This document shows, piece by piece, positions 13,207-24,780 of a stretch of DNA of 64,000 nucleotides. Position 1 is the first letter of the stretch. Every line of letters begins with the position of its first letter. The notes under the pieces were generated by a model, which saw nothing but the letters and a program-made list of their open reading frames with translations, searched no databases and had not been told where the DNA came from. Source of the stretch: Epiperipatus broadwayi (lineage: Eukaryota > Onychophora > Udeonychophora > Euonychophora > Peripatidae); the NCBI GenBank assembly GCA_028023455.1, contig JAQFVV010000027.1, positions 7,869,845 to 7,933,844 of the forward strand, in the 5' to 3' direction. A program made the position numbers and the translations under genes.

Positions 13207-13639
13207 TTTAAAAGTTTGCATACACCCACTAACATTATCATTTATCAATATCACAGCAATGATTTAAAATCTATTTTGGCCATGAATATGAGGGACAAAA
13301 CCTCAAAAGTACTAGGCATGGATTAATTTAATTGTTTTTATTACCACTAACAGCTTCTTCATCCAGCAAGTTAAAGCGATTGTATATACTATTAAAGTGT
13401 TATTTTAAAGACACAATGCAAAATAAGAAATTTTAAAAAATACATTAATAAATAACTTTATAGAAATATACAGATATATAGATATATAGTGTATCCAATG
13501 AAAAGATGACTGGTACTTTTTCCAAACTGCCTGCAGTACTATTTTTGAATCAATGCATGTGTTGTGTAGCAACATAGTTTAGCTATTCACCACAAAAATT
13601 TTAAAGCACTACCATTTATGGATCATGAGTCAGAACATG

Positions 13640-13830
13640 AAATATGATGAATTTTCATCTTTGTTGATCATCTTCAATGCTCTCCCTGCCATCATGAAAA
13701 CATGCAAACTACTTAAAAACTTTCCTGAAAATCATTGTATATAGTTTGAATCCTTTCAAATATTTCCATAGATGTTTGCCTAATATGAAACAAAATTTAA
13801 TGTCAACAATCATTCCATCACAAGTTAAGA
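13640..13830 (-). pseudogene. mariner-type transposase N-terminal fragment
   Basis: On the minus strand IKFCFILGK is followed about 30 codons later by FACFHDGRESIEDDQ. This is the order seen in the N-terminal helix-turn-helix region of mariner/SETMAR-like transposases: IKFC.KLGK..., W..RF..GRE..EDD..SGRP. An in-frame stop sits between KVFK and FACF, and the sequence loses similarity after EDDQQR. No catalytic DDD domain or terminal inverted repeats were found. The upstream open part (to 13972) runs into unrelated CpG-rich sequence. Confidence 0.65.
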
Positions 13831-14520
13831 TATGAAACGAACTGATATACTGTAACAGTAAGATTTCGTATGCCTTGTTAACATGTTGCAAAATTCCACC
13901 ACCACGTTCGAATGGCGGCATAACAGGTGGGTTCAGGGCCTGTGATACCGTATTCGAACCTAGTAGTTTCATTCACAACAAAACCCACATGACAACACAT
14001 CTACCCTAACAATAGCATTATTTTCTAGGCCCGGTGGTCAGGTAAACAAGAGACTCTAACTAATGGTTTCACCTTATGGACTACTACTATATTCTACTAT
14101 TTATTGATATGAGTGATACTAATTATTATTTAAATTAAGCAGACCGAGACATGGATATAGATAGTTTAAATATTTAATTGCGGTTAATTTACATAAATAA
14201 ATATATTACGCTATCTGGATATCAATATAAATTACATCCCATGCCTCACGTTTTAGTGGCGAACGTTACGAGACCCGCTACGATATCTTAATGAGGAGTG
14301 CATTCGTTCACAAAGCTATCATCCTATTTACTTTATAATATTAATATTTATTCTAATAATTTACTAAAGATTAACAGATGTGGAGGAGTGGAGTTAGACC
14401 CAGCACAAACTTTATAATTATTATTAAAGCGACCTGCGGTAGCATGGATACTGCCGAGCTATAAGAGAATCGGCTTTCAAAAAAAAAAAGGATAATCACA
14501 GAAGAAATGTTGGAGGCTGG

Positions 14521-14745
14521 TGGGATGATCAAACGTCGGATCGGAGCCCTGTAGGTCTGTTATGAGCGCGGTATCAGTATGGGGTCTTAGCCTTTCCATC
14601 CCCGACCGCATGACAAGGTAATTACTAGTGGAATATGAAGAGGGTCGGCCAAACATCGGGTCGGAGCCCTTAGGAGTGGTCACGAGCGCAGTGTCAGTAT
14701 GAGGTCGTAGCCTTTCCATCCCGACCGCGTGACAAGGTTCTTGTG
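14521..14745. repeat. two-unit GC-rich tandem repeat, 120-bp period
   Basis: Two copies share TCGGAGCCCT, GAGCGC, TCAGTATG, TAGCCTTTCCATCCC, GACCGC and TGACAAGGT in the same order and spacing, offset by 120 bp. The 117-codon minus-strand open frame across it (14477-14830) repeats GMERLRPHTDTAL twice. It is explained by the repeat and is not evidence of a gene. The unit contains a possible hairpin, GGTCGGG/CTACGACC. Confidence 0.8.
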
Positions 14746-15518
14746 CTATTATATATTTTGTATGCTCCTTAAGTGCGAGAGCAAAATGTTGACAGAACTT
14801 TTTTTTCATTTCTGCGATATAAAAATTCATGTATCAATAACTAGCGCAGTTCATAACTCTAATGCAAACGCATTTATTTATACAAATCTATCCCCAATCT
14901 CCACACGACTAGCATTTAATTTACTGTCATTAAACCCCCCTTTCTTCTTAACCTTATGGCTTTATTTAAGATTTAACTAACCTAACATGAATGATAGCCC
15001 ATTAACAAATACACTAACTAATAATATAGATCTCGTCTTTATAAAATCGATTAAAAATATTATATGATTCCCGAGCTGAAATCTATTAACTGATATGATT
15101 TACTATTATGATATTAAGTCGCAGAAGAGGGTAACCCTTCCGCGAATTATATAAAAACGTCAGCTCGGAAACCACGTGGGCATGAAATATAATCTTAACG
15201 AATACAATATAATTTGGATACCCAAGTAGAATAATAATAGATAGAGTAATTTATGAGGTTCATTATAAAATAGTATTATTACAGAAAGTGATATATATTT
15301 AACTTTAGAATTACATAATAGTAGAGATTAAAATGAAATTGATATATTAGAATTATAGAGTTCCAAAACAATTTTTATTCTTGGGTATCATGTTACCTTT
15401 GGTTCATTTAAGTGTGCACACTGTTTGAAGAGTCCGAGTTTCCTGGTTCAGCAGCAGTCGTATTTAGGAAAAGATTTATTTAATGGAAGTAGCAGAATTC
15501 TAGGTTTATCACATTTTC

Positions 15519-15833
15519 GTGGGAATTTTAATATTGTATAGCCATCAGTCCGGAGGAAAGTCGCACGGCGCCTACTCTTGGCACATTGCTAGATATAAAA
15601 TTTGGATCTCAAGAAATATAACAAACAGCATAATTGGAATTAACTTTTCTGGTTCTAGCCTTTCATTGATTATTTTAACAATCAGTTGTCTTTTTATTCT
15701 CTTTTTTCTTATCTCTGGGATCCATCGAGCAATACGTCATTCATGCAGCTGTCTCTCAGGTCCGTGCCACCACCCCCCAGGTCACGGATGCAATAGTTAT
15801 ACAGGTTGGAATTTCAATCTGATCACTTTTTAA
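15519..15833 (+). CDS. possible small membrane protein, unrecognised
   Basis: This is a 104-codon ATG-to-stop open frame, long for so AT-rich a region. I recognise no family. It has a polar N-terminus (about residues 1-40), one strongly hydrophobic segment at about residues 48-68 (SLSLIILTISCLFILFFLIS), then a basic, Cys/His-rich tail (HSCSCLSGPCHHPPGHGC). This layout suits a single-pass membrane peptide such as a C-terminal piece of a larger element-encoded protein. No splice context, promoter or homologous copy supports it, so chance is a real alternative. Confidence 0.25.
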   Translation: MGILILYSHQSGGKSHGAYSWHIARYKIWISRNITNSIIGINFSGSSLSLIILTISCLFILFFLISGIHRAIRHSCSCLSGPCHHPPGHGCNSYTGWNFNLITF

Positions 15834-15849
15834 ACTTTACCTCTTACAT

Positions 15850-16680
15850 GACGTAATTTACAAAAGCCATTTTTAACAAACCCTTTTCTTTGTTTCTGTA
15901 TGTTTAAAATACCTTTTTAGCTCTGTCATCTTTTTCCCCCTCCCGCTATGACTTGCCTTTAATTAGCAGGGGAATTTTAAAAGCATCTTTATTTTAATTG
16001 AGAATTATTTATTTTCATAATTTAAGTATTATCTGGACCTGACCTAAATAATAATATGTTTACGTTTTAAAATATAATTATTGATTTTTTTTATAAATTA
16101 AAATATTATTTAAACCTATCAGAATAATTAATAGGATTATTTAACTTTATACAACTTACTCACGGCAATTTAATAATACCTTGCAATGCGTTATTTTTAA
16201 ATAAGCTTATCGGAGTATGTACACATATATAACTTTTTTTTTATTTATTTAGACAATTTACAGAGATTGTATATTATTACGCATTAATCCGATATTCAAG
16301 GTCAGAATCCATGTAAACCCATACAAAAAGGGGTGGGAGGTAAAATGATGACAGAACTAAGGTGAAACTAAGATTTGAATGATTTGAATACAAATCTTAC
16401 AGTTTCAATCATATCATAGCTCATTATCCAGACAGGCTCAGTCCTTAATTTTTTTGTGTTAAATAGTGAAAATGTCATTATATATCATGTACTAATTCAG
16501 AGATGATGCTACAGACAGCTTGGAGAGAGAAACAGTCATTAAACATCTTTTCATTGAAACACATTATGTCTACAAACAATAAAAGTACAATTATGAGATA
16601 ACATTATATCAACATATGTATATAATATATTAGTAGAATTACAACTCCTGGATAAAGGGTTTCATATATATCTGCTTTAA
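15850..16680. other. unassigned AT-rich DNA
   Basis: I recognise no gene or repeat in this interval. A purine-rich word AAAAAGGGGTGGGAGG lies near 16325. Confidence 0.3.
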
Positions 16681-16683
16681 AAA

Positions 16684-16802
16684 AGACATATGGCTTTATT
16701 GCTTGGTCATTCATAAGAAGTTCTAATGCCAAACCTGCGACAGCCAGAATTGACCCTGGGTCTTGCCGATCAAATGCTTTACCTATTGTGCCAAACTGAG
16801 CA
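16684..16802 (-). mobile_element. tRNA-derived SINE copy, antisense
   Basis: On the minus strand it has a tRNA-like head: GCTCAGTTTGGCACAATAGG in the box A position and CAGGGTCAATTCTGGC in the box B position. The family tail GAACTTCTTATGAA...AGCAATAAAGCCAT follows. This is the clearest tRNA-like head of the family in the window. It is directly followed on the minus-strand 5' side by a second copy, so the two form a tandem. Confidence 0.75.
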
Positions 16803-16932
16803 GGGCAAAATTCTAATGTCTTTATAGCACAGGGGTGCATAAGAAATTCAAGTGCCAGAACTCTGAGGACCATAACTGATCCTGGGATTTCCTGATCCCA
16901 AGTCAGATACTCTACTAATTGCACCAAAGTAT
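16803..16932 (-). mobile_element. second SINE copy in tandem, antisense
   Basis: The minus strand reads TTTGGTGCAATTAGTAGAGT, then CCAGGATCAGTTATGG in the box B position. A tail follows, related to the family: CTTGAATTTCTTATG...GCTATAAAGACATT. It is more diverged than the neighbour at 16684-16802. The 110-codon minus-strand open frame spanning both copies simply translates the repeated SINE unit. Confidence 0.65.
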
Positions 16933-18980
16933 GCAAGGCATTTCTACTTTAATTAAACAGCATGGAAAAACTGGAAATTATGGGAAAGAAATGGAAAAAA
17001 TAATACAGCTATTGAACCAGCTGCAACCAAGCTTAGTCCTAATAAAGATTAACAAACCATTGCAACATAGTAAAATATTTAAAAAACAAGACTTTAAAAT
17101 TAAATACTAAAAGTTAAAAGCATTAAAAAATGAGAAAAGATATTCTTATAATTGTGAAATATTCAAAGATTGGAAATTGTTGGGGTAAGGCCAAACAGAA
17201 AATCATGAACTACTACTTCACATTAAAATATACAACAAAATAACAAGCCAACTAAAAAATAATGATAGCAAAATGACAAGAAATTATAGGAAGATGAAGC
17301 AAAATAGTAGTTTTAGAAATAAAATAAGACTAAGAAACTGCAAAAGAAAAATAGATTGTATATTAATAACACAAATAAAGTAGTAGTTGATGGGAAATAA
17401 CTAAAGATAAAAATAAAAAACAATTAAAAATTTAGCAAATAAATAGAAAAAAATATCTTAACACCCTTTATAAAAATCTCTGATATTTGATTGGACTTCT
17501 GGGAAGGAGAAAAGTAGTAATACAAGCTTATTTGAAACATATTGGGATCTGACAACATCGTACCACTACTAAATATTTGAAATACTCTTGATTTTCTATC
17601 AAATGATTAAATCTCATAGTCAATTAATCAAATCCTTATTATTTCATCATTAAAACATAAATCAAATAGTTTATTGCTCAAGAATTGATAAAAAAATTTA
17701 GAACCTGAAGTAAGAAAGATGAGTTGCAATCAATGGATCTTGAAATCCAGTCTACTCTCAATCCACCACTCTATCATCCCTGCATCAAATTGTGCAGGAT
17801 ATTCAAGGATGGTAGCAATGACCATGTTATGTATCATATGATTAATAGAAATCTTTTAATTTTTGAACACCAATATTTGATCTCACTTTCCTCAGTTAAA
17901 TAATTTGATTTCCAGTAAGCTACTCTTTCTATAGAGACAAGCGATCTAGAATTACAACTACAACGAAAGCGATTTAGTAATAAATTCATTTTTTAAAAAA
18001 ATGGATAGTTTTCCTTTTTTTTTTTTGAAAGTATTTCATAACAGTTTACTATCAACAGGTCAAATTAATAAATGCATTTGTTTCAATTAAAATTAATCAA
18101 AGAACCCAATTCAGTTCTTGAGTTCCTTCTTTTACTATTAGATTTAAAAACTCAGAGCATAAAAACAATATCGTATTTGAAGAAATGTTAAGAAATAAAA
18201 TTGCGAGTCTATCTTACTTAGAAGATTTAACGTTGAGTTTACAAGATTACTATATGAAAAAAAGACTACCTAAAGAATTCCACAGTCAATATAAAAAAAG
18301 CACAAACAATATTAAATTAAACTAATACGAGCTGGAATGAAAAATAATTGCAATTATTTTTTTTTTTTTTTAAATTTTTTGAAGGGGAAAATTAAAAATA
18401 ATAACAGTTCAGAAGGATAATAATCATAAAAGGATTTGTAGAAAACATGAAATTTGAAACAAAGCAATAGAAGAGAAAATTACAATATATGAAGAATATA
18501 CATCATTTTCATAATGCTATTCATAAGAATTAACAAAAAAAAAATTGTACTCTAAACGCTCCCGTTTGAGGCAGGTAATATATATATATATGTCGTTTAG
18601 TTATAAGTTTGTATATAATATATACACTAATTTAGATGTGTGACAAAAAATTATAGGTTGGTCTACAAATTCTTTAAATGATTTTAGGAAATTAGATCAT
18701 CTAACTGTCAAATTTATGTTTGTCACTGAATATGTAAGCCAATAAGAATATTTTTGTTTTCGTGTTCCTGTTAATTTGTTTGTCCATGGACCTTTTTTGG
18801 ACTTGCATCCCTGATGACTTGCTTTTCTCAGTGGCACGGAGGTGATTATAGTACAAAAGAAAAATCAATGATTTGTAGGAATTGCTTTATCTACCTATCT
18901 TGTTTCTATAGATTATTGAAACTATAAGTTATTTATTTGTTTTAATTTTTTTTCATAAGAAAAAACATAAAACATCTTTA
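16933..18980. other. unassigned region with AT-rich low complexity
   Basis: A lysine/asparagine-rich + strand stretch at 16919-17345 has no recognisable motif. A (TA)n run occurs at 18580-18592, and a small CpG-containing block lies at 18775-18850 (CATGGACC..., GGCACGGAGG). No gene can be supported. Confidence 0.3.
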
Positions 18981-19029
18981 TCCTGTGGTTGCCATTTTTA
19001 AAAGTCACATTATCAAAATACTAAGTCAT

Positions 19030-19305
19030 GCTCCATAAACTAATGAATAATATTTCTGTAGTGTAATTTTCTCTACATCACTCTCACACAAGGTAGGAAT
19101 TGGTTTCTGTTCACTTTTAACACCTTGTGGAGGGATATAATCATAAAAATATGACCAAAGACATGTGAAAAAGATCTGGTCATATTTTTATAATTATTTC
19201 TCTCTACAAAGTATTAAAAGTGAATAGAAACCAGTCCTACCTTACATGAGGGTAGTATTAATGAAAATTACACTACAGAAATATTATTCATTATTGTATA
19301 ATCTC
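19030..19305. mobile_element. inverted dimer of hammerhead-element flank module
   Basis: The left arm (19030-19156) and right arm (19178-19305) are reverse complements over most of about 127 bp. Each arm contains GAA(C/T)AGAAACCA(G/A)T, ACCTTGTGTGAGAG or its decayed form, AAAATTACACTACAGAAATA and TTATTCATTA. These landmarks match, in order, the flank module repeated at 58507-58640 and 58866-58995, where it surrounds a hammerhead motif. Here the ribozyme itself is missing; the 21-bp centre reads AAAGACATG...AGATCT. It could form a long hairpin. Confidence 0.8.
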
Positions 19306-19649
19306 TAGTCTAATGAATGACTAATAAAAATTATTAATATGCTCTATAAACTATTTCATTAAATTTAACCATAAAAATATTTTAATCATGTTTAATTTCA
19401 TATGTGGCCTCAATTTCCTAAATTGTTTGGAACAGGGAAAGAGTGGTGAAAATCCATGGATTGCAGTTCAATTCTATTAATTTCAATGCTTGAACTTCAT
19501 GTGAATTCTATTTGATTATTATTTTATTTAAATTTGTTAATATCAAGTGGCATTCCACAATATATTAATTTGATTAATTGACTTTTGAGTAACAATTGCT
19601 ATGATTATTTATTAACAAAATCAAAACAATAATTTTAATTATACACACA

Positions 19650-19740
19650 GGCAAAACTCTCCATGCAGTAGCACCACTCAGTGCAAACCAGAATTACTAT
19701 GGCTTGCATTGAGTGGTGCTACTGCATGGAGAGTTTTGCC
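19650..19740. mobile_element. compact foldback hairpin, 40-bp arms
   Basis: The left arm 19650-19689 starts GGCAAAACTCTCCATGCAG. The right arm 19701-19740 is its reverse complement with only two mismatches, separated by an 11-nt loop. The arm sequence is shared with both ends of the larger foldback at 45906-46498 and with a word at 38220-38232. The downstream flank (AGCATAAAGAATGGTGACCA, 19757-19776) is also shared with the flanks of that element. Confidence 0.9.
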
Positions 19741-19744
19741 TCTC

Positions 19745-21630
19745 TGAAAAACAGCTTCTGTAAGCATAAAGAATGGTGACCATGTAATGTTTGATGGTTT
19801 AATTCTAATTATAACTTGTAAAAAAAACATATAAACAAAGAAATGTTTTATAAAGAAGCAAAAAAAAAAATGAAAAAATCATTTTGAAACAGAAAAACTG
19901 ACCAATTTTTTCAATAAATATAGAACAGAATGAAAAACCATTATGTTCCTAAATGATTTAACAGTTTTCTTAATGAATTAAAAAGCCCATAACATTAAAA
20001 AAAATTAAAACTAAAATGAAAGACTTCAATTAAATGTTACCCAAAGAAAAATGTAAACAAACAAAAGTGTAAATCAAGCAAATAAAAACCATTAAAATTT
20101 ACAAATTTTATATTAGAACACTTTTTTTTTCTCTGAGCGCTATCTGCAATCACATTAAAAAAGTAAAATTTGTAAATAAATTTTACAATACACCATTAGC
20201 CATTTTTCCTTATCAGATCACCATACTATATTGTGTTTTTTAACAAAATTTCTTCAGTTAATGTTGAAAGCATGTATTTTTTATACTTGCTTTATTTCTG
20301 AATTTGATATGTAGTATTTTGTATAATAAAATATTTTCTGAGTTTTATAAAATTTTAGAACATACTAAAAGCTGGTGCTGTTTTTAAAATGTCAAAATAA
20401 TTAGAAATCCTAATCTCTTGATAATAAGACCACTATTATGTTTATATAAGAGGGAACAAATCATTGAAAAAAAAAGAATATCACACAGAACACATTTAAT
20501 AGTGATGAAAGACGGACATTTTGCTACTTTATTTTAAAAATAAAAATATGGTAATTACTTTTGTTACTTATTCTTACTATTTTAGCAAATGCATGAATGA
20601 TAAGACAGTAAAATATATGTAAATGAGTAGTCTCAATTTATTACTAATAACTATTATTGTTTTAAAACAATTTTTTATGCAATAATCTTTATGTATGCAT
20701 ACTATACACATAAAAAACATCAGTTATATATATATATGTGTGTGTGCATATTGAAAAGTACTGTACACTTGCATTTCAAAAAGCAATACGTATTCTAATC
20801 TAATCGATGTTTACCAATAAAATGTGAGCCATTTCATGCTATATATTTTTGTACATAAGGAGAGCTTAGAACAAAATATAATTTAGTCCGTGGCTCCACT
20901 TCTATGAATTAATCCTCCCCCCAGTAACTTAATATATATATATATTGTAACAGTTCAGAGAAATAGAGGTGAACCTGGTGTGATGACACTCATCATCATC
21001 ATCAACACCAAGCCAAAGACTAGTCTAATTTAAATATAAAACTAAATATAAGAGAAAACCTGAGGTTATGCTGGCCTCATAAATTGTTTGCCATTTGTAA
21101 CAATACATCACATTAGGGCTGAATTATGAGATGGGAAACCATCATCATCCCCAAATAAACAAAATATAAAATTAAATATAAAAGTAATGAGCATGAGAGA
21201 TCAGCACAGAACTAACTTTGAATCCCATCGCTGCTATTCATCTCACCACCCCTCCTTCCCATACTCATACTTTGATCATTTTTGTTCAGCATCCCTCTTT
21301 TTTAGCATTTGAATGCTATTTGATATCATGAATTGACTATGCAATAAATAAATAATTTAATTACACTTTTGAATAAATATTTTTTAACACTAAACTTTAA
21401 TTATGAAGTGTCTATTTTAACCCTATGTTAGATTACTTGAAGATGGTCTATAAACTGCATTAGATTTGCTAATAAAATGGCAGCACATGTGGGTAGTGAA
21501 TAATGATTTGACAAAATATTAATTACCATTCCCAAAATTTACACAAAATATGGGCTAGTAATAAATAAAAATATCGGTGAAAATAAGGGTGTAGTAATAA
21601 ATAGCAAAAATATTACTGAATAGGTTCATG
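19745..21630. other. unassigned AT-rich DNA with microsatellites
   Basis: A (TA)n/(TG)n tract occurs near 20724-20747, (TA)n at 20930-20946, and (ATC)n at 20985-21003. No coding signature is visible. Confidence 0.35.
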
Positions 21631-22810
21631 GGTACTTTGGTATTATTCTTGCTATGAAGTATTACTCCAGTGATGTTTTCTTCCAGTAATAATTATTCAA
21701 AGTTTCTATTTATGATGGCATGCCATCCTAGAATCCTGACATGACTAATCCATGTTAAATATATCCGTCACCAAATTGTAAAACATGCTGACTTGTATGA
21801 TTTTGTGTTTTTTACTTTTGGTGATTTTGTGCTATCAAAATGGAGAGATATATTCATTAGGATAAAGGAAAAAAAATATTACAATACTAAATAAAAACAG
21901 ATAGTTGTGAGTTTTTAATATGGTACTTTTTGAGAGATTTTATTTCAGCACTTTGTGCAATCAAAATCATCCTTCCCCTTTTCAGCATAATATGGCACTT
22001 TGTGCCATCGTAAACACCCAGAACATGTAATACCAAATTTCAATTAAAAAAAAAAAAAACAAAGTTTTATCTCTCACATCATTTGTAAGAAATATAGTTT
22101 TATATTTCAAAATACATTTATACCAAAGTACCCATATATATTTGTGATTTTTTTATATGCTAAAACTTAATATAAGTTTTTTTTTTTTTAAAAATTTAAA
22201 GTATAAGGTTAAATTTACAGTTTGCCATTTTTAGATAGTTAAAATTTATATCTTACAGTTTAGCTTTTTTTTTTTTGTTAAAAAAATGGCAAGTTAAAAC
22301 TTTATTACAGCTAGACATTTAAAAAATGTTTCAGGGTTCTTTTTCATATTTTTACTTTTTCCATAACAAATAGATCTCTCCATCATAGAAAATAAATGGC
22401 TTTTTTTAGACTTGAAGTTTGGTATTACACGTACTGTGAGTTTATTATGGCACAAAATGTCAAATTATGCTGGGAGAGGGAGGGATGGTTTTAATGACAC
22501 AAAGTGCTGTTATAAAAAGTTACAAAAATATTAAAACTGCACAATGTGTTTTTTTCTTTTTCCATAATGAATATATTTCCTTTTTTTTTTTTTAAATTTG
22601 AAGTTTAGTATTACATGTCATATGACTCATTACTCTAGTGTCATATTATTCTAATATATTTAAAATAATGTCTCCATGGGATCTGCAGACAAATTTTATT
22701 GATTAAGTTTGTCTGCACATCTCTTGTAGGCACTATTTTAAAAATATCATAAACTTAGAATAATACATCACTGGAGTAATATGTCATAGCAGGAATAATA
22801 CCAAAGTACC
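21631..22810. mobile_element. 1.2-kb element with nested inverted repeats
   Basis: The outer repeats GGTACTTTGGTATTATTCTT...CTCCAGTGATGT (21631-21674) and their reverse complement (22765-22810) bound the unit. A second, inner inverted pair lies at about 21947-22035 and 22420-22512; it contains AGCACTTTGTG, CAGCATAAT and GTAATACCA. A third pair, CATTACTCTAGTGTCATATTATTCTAA in pieces, occurs at 22628-22655 and 22752-22782. It surrounds a GATCTGCAGACAAATTTTAT core (22679-22698) that resembles the core of the element at 62431-62624. No transposase is encoded; this is a non-autonomous, foldback-type unit. Confidence 0.75.
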
Positions 22811-23850
22811 AAATATGGTTCCAAATAATCTTTAATATATTAAAAAGTCAATAAAATTATTTCTTCCTTTTTCTTTTTAAAAACTTCTTATTTTCATGAA
22901 TGTGTTCCAATATATTATACACATTTCCGATGTTTCAACTATTTCCTTCTAATACTAGACAAGTTGTTAGATCATCAATGACTAGGTACTGTAACTAACA
23001 GTCTTTCCTGTTCCTTTTCTTTGCTCATTCTCTCTCTTCATTTTCTTTCTTTTTCTTTTTTTACTTTACTGTCTTCAATTACTTGTTAATATGGTGTCTA
23101 TCTTAATTGCTACAACTATCTCTTTGTATTAATTGTGACAATGAGACTGTGTGCTTCGACAATTCTATCATTTAATATTAATAAATTAGAAACAAAATGT
23201 AGAATGCATATATTCACCCTAAAATTGATTTTCACCATAATTATTTTAATAAATTCTGTGCCAGAAAATAAAATTCTGTTAATAAATTAAAAAAGACATT
23301 ACCGAAAATTTTCAAATAAGTCCAATAAAAAAAAAAAACATGTACAAATAATAGTAAGATAAATGATAAAATTAATTAAAATGAAAGATAAAAAAAATGC
23401 AAGATAAAATTTAAAGGAAATTGTTGTAAACATAGGAAATTATGATAAAAGAGAAAAAAGGTCTTGGGTTAACAATTAAAAAATAATAAAGAAATAGTGG
23501 GAAAAATTAAATAGTGAAGTGAGTGCGAGTATATATATAAAATAATAATAATGATGAATTGAGAAATGTAACCGACAATATTTAGAAAAAATTAAATAAA
23601 TGTAATATAAAGAAAAAGTATGCAAGTTAAAGCAGAATAAAACATTCCAAGAATTGTATTGAAAAGATGGAAACATAACAAATAACTAAGTTTAAATTAT
23701 GCTAAACACACTTTCTAGTTTCAAATCATAATTTACAGATTAAAAAAATTAGTCCAATTCTCATTTTGATATCTAAATTGTTAAACAAATAATAAGTAAA
23801 ATAATGATAAATCAAAGGGTAAAATTTTAAATCACTGACACTTATTTAGT

Positions 23851-23992
23851 GCAATTGTTTAAATATAATTAAATTGCCCTCCAGCATTAGCATATGACAA
23901 TATATTTTTAAAGGTAATTCCCTTTTGTCTTTAAAAACATATTTTCAAGTGCTGATGGTAGAGAGCAATTTAATTATATTTAAACTAGTTGC
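23851..23992. mobile_element. 142-bp hairpin element (MITE-like)
   Basis: It begins GCAATTGTTTAAATATAATT and ends with the near reverse complement AATTATATTTAAACTAGTTGC. The arms extend about 60 bp each, through the CAGCATTAGCAT and GTGCTGATGGTAGAG block, to a small centre near 23915-23925. It has no coding capacity. Confidence 0.8.
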
Positions 23993-24780
23993 AAAGAGTT
24001 AATCTCAAAACATATAATAGCTGAAAAATTAAACTGATTCTAATAAATCATGAGTAACATCTTGGTGATTTAAAATTTTGCCCTTAAATTTATCATTGTT
24101 CTAATTTATAGTTGGAATGTCTGAGAGTCTAAAATATGTGTAAATAAAGATCATTTATTTTGTAAATACATAGATTTTTTCACTTATAAAAGATTATTTT
24201 TAAAAAAAAACTAGAAAATCTACAGAAATCATCTCAATAGCAAAATTAAATAATTTTTTTGCAAATAAAGGCATTTACATACAAATTAGCAGAATATAAA
24301 TAAATCCCATGCAATCAAGTGACAGATGATAAAAAAGAGTATTTGTTGCCAGTTAAAATGATTAGGGAAGAAACTGCAATCAAGACTTAGTAGCAGAATG
24401 ATGGTTTAATAAACTATAAATTGTGTTTGCCAAGAAAGCACTTAAATTGCAACTTTAAAGAGTTTATTTGTATATGGAAATAGTACTTCTGTTAAAGATA
24501 TTTAAATTGCTGAACCTTAGTCATTATTAAAAGGACTATATATTTGCTAATATAAGTGTATGTGCAAGACACTCTAAATTTTGAAAATATATCCAAAATT
24601 GGTTGACTCCTTGTATGAATAATATATTCCCACTTAAGGATAAATTATAGCTTATTTAATTTTATGGATTATTATATTAACTTTTTTACTTCACTGTTAT
24701 TGTTGAATAATTATTTATATAAATTTCTGTACATATTGTTCTTATTATAATCACTGACTGACTGATCTTAGAGACTTAGG
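23993..24780. other. unassigned AT-rich DNA
   Basis: Nothing recognisable was found between the hairpin element and the Ty3/gypsy remnant. The 22811-23850 interval before the hairpin is likewise featureless, apart from CT-rich low complexity near 23020-23060. Confidence 0.3.

Larger units (their letters stand above)
13890..15850. other. CpG-retaining island of unknown origin
   Basis: CpG dinucleotides and longer GC-containing words (for example ATTCGAAC, GGCCCGGTGG, GAACGTTACGAGACCCGC, TCCGCGAATT) are common here but rare in the surrounding DNA. It contains the 120-bp tandem repeat at 14521-14745 and an open frame at 15519-15833. A TGGCGAACGTTACGAG word near 14259 vaguely resembles an LTR-element primer-binding site, but I found no matching long terminal repeats and no gag or pol. 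It could be a recently inserted element or an unmethylated promoter region. Confidence 0.4.

Noticed and set aside
13897-13960. Possible tRNA gene around GTTCGAATGG...ATTCGAACC
   Set aside because: Two TTCGAA words occur, but no acceptor stem or cloverleaf spacing could be drawn.
14255-14290. Possible LTR-element primer-binding site (TGGCGAACGTTACGAG)
   Set aside because: No LTR pair, gag or pol accompanies it.
14477-14830. 117-codon minus-strand open frame with an internal peptide repeat
   Set aside because: The peptide repeat is the translation of the 120-bp tandem DNA repeat; no start context or family.
16604-16936. 110-codon minus-strand open frame
   Set aside because: It is translated from two tandem SINE copies.
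18805-18845. CTGATGA word at 18811 considered as a further hammerhead copy
   Set aside because: No GAAA after a stem-loop and no matching stem I strands; it does not align to the other copies.
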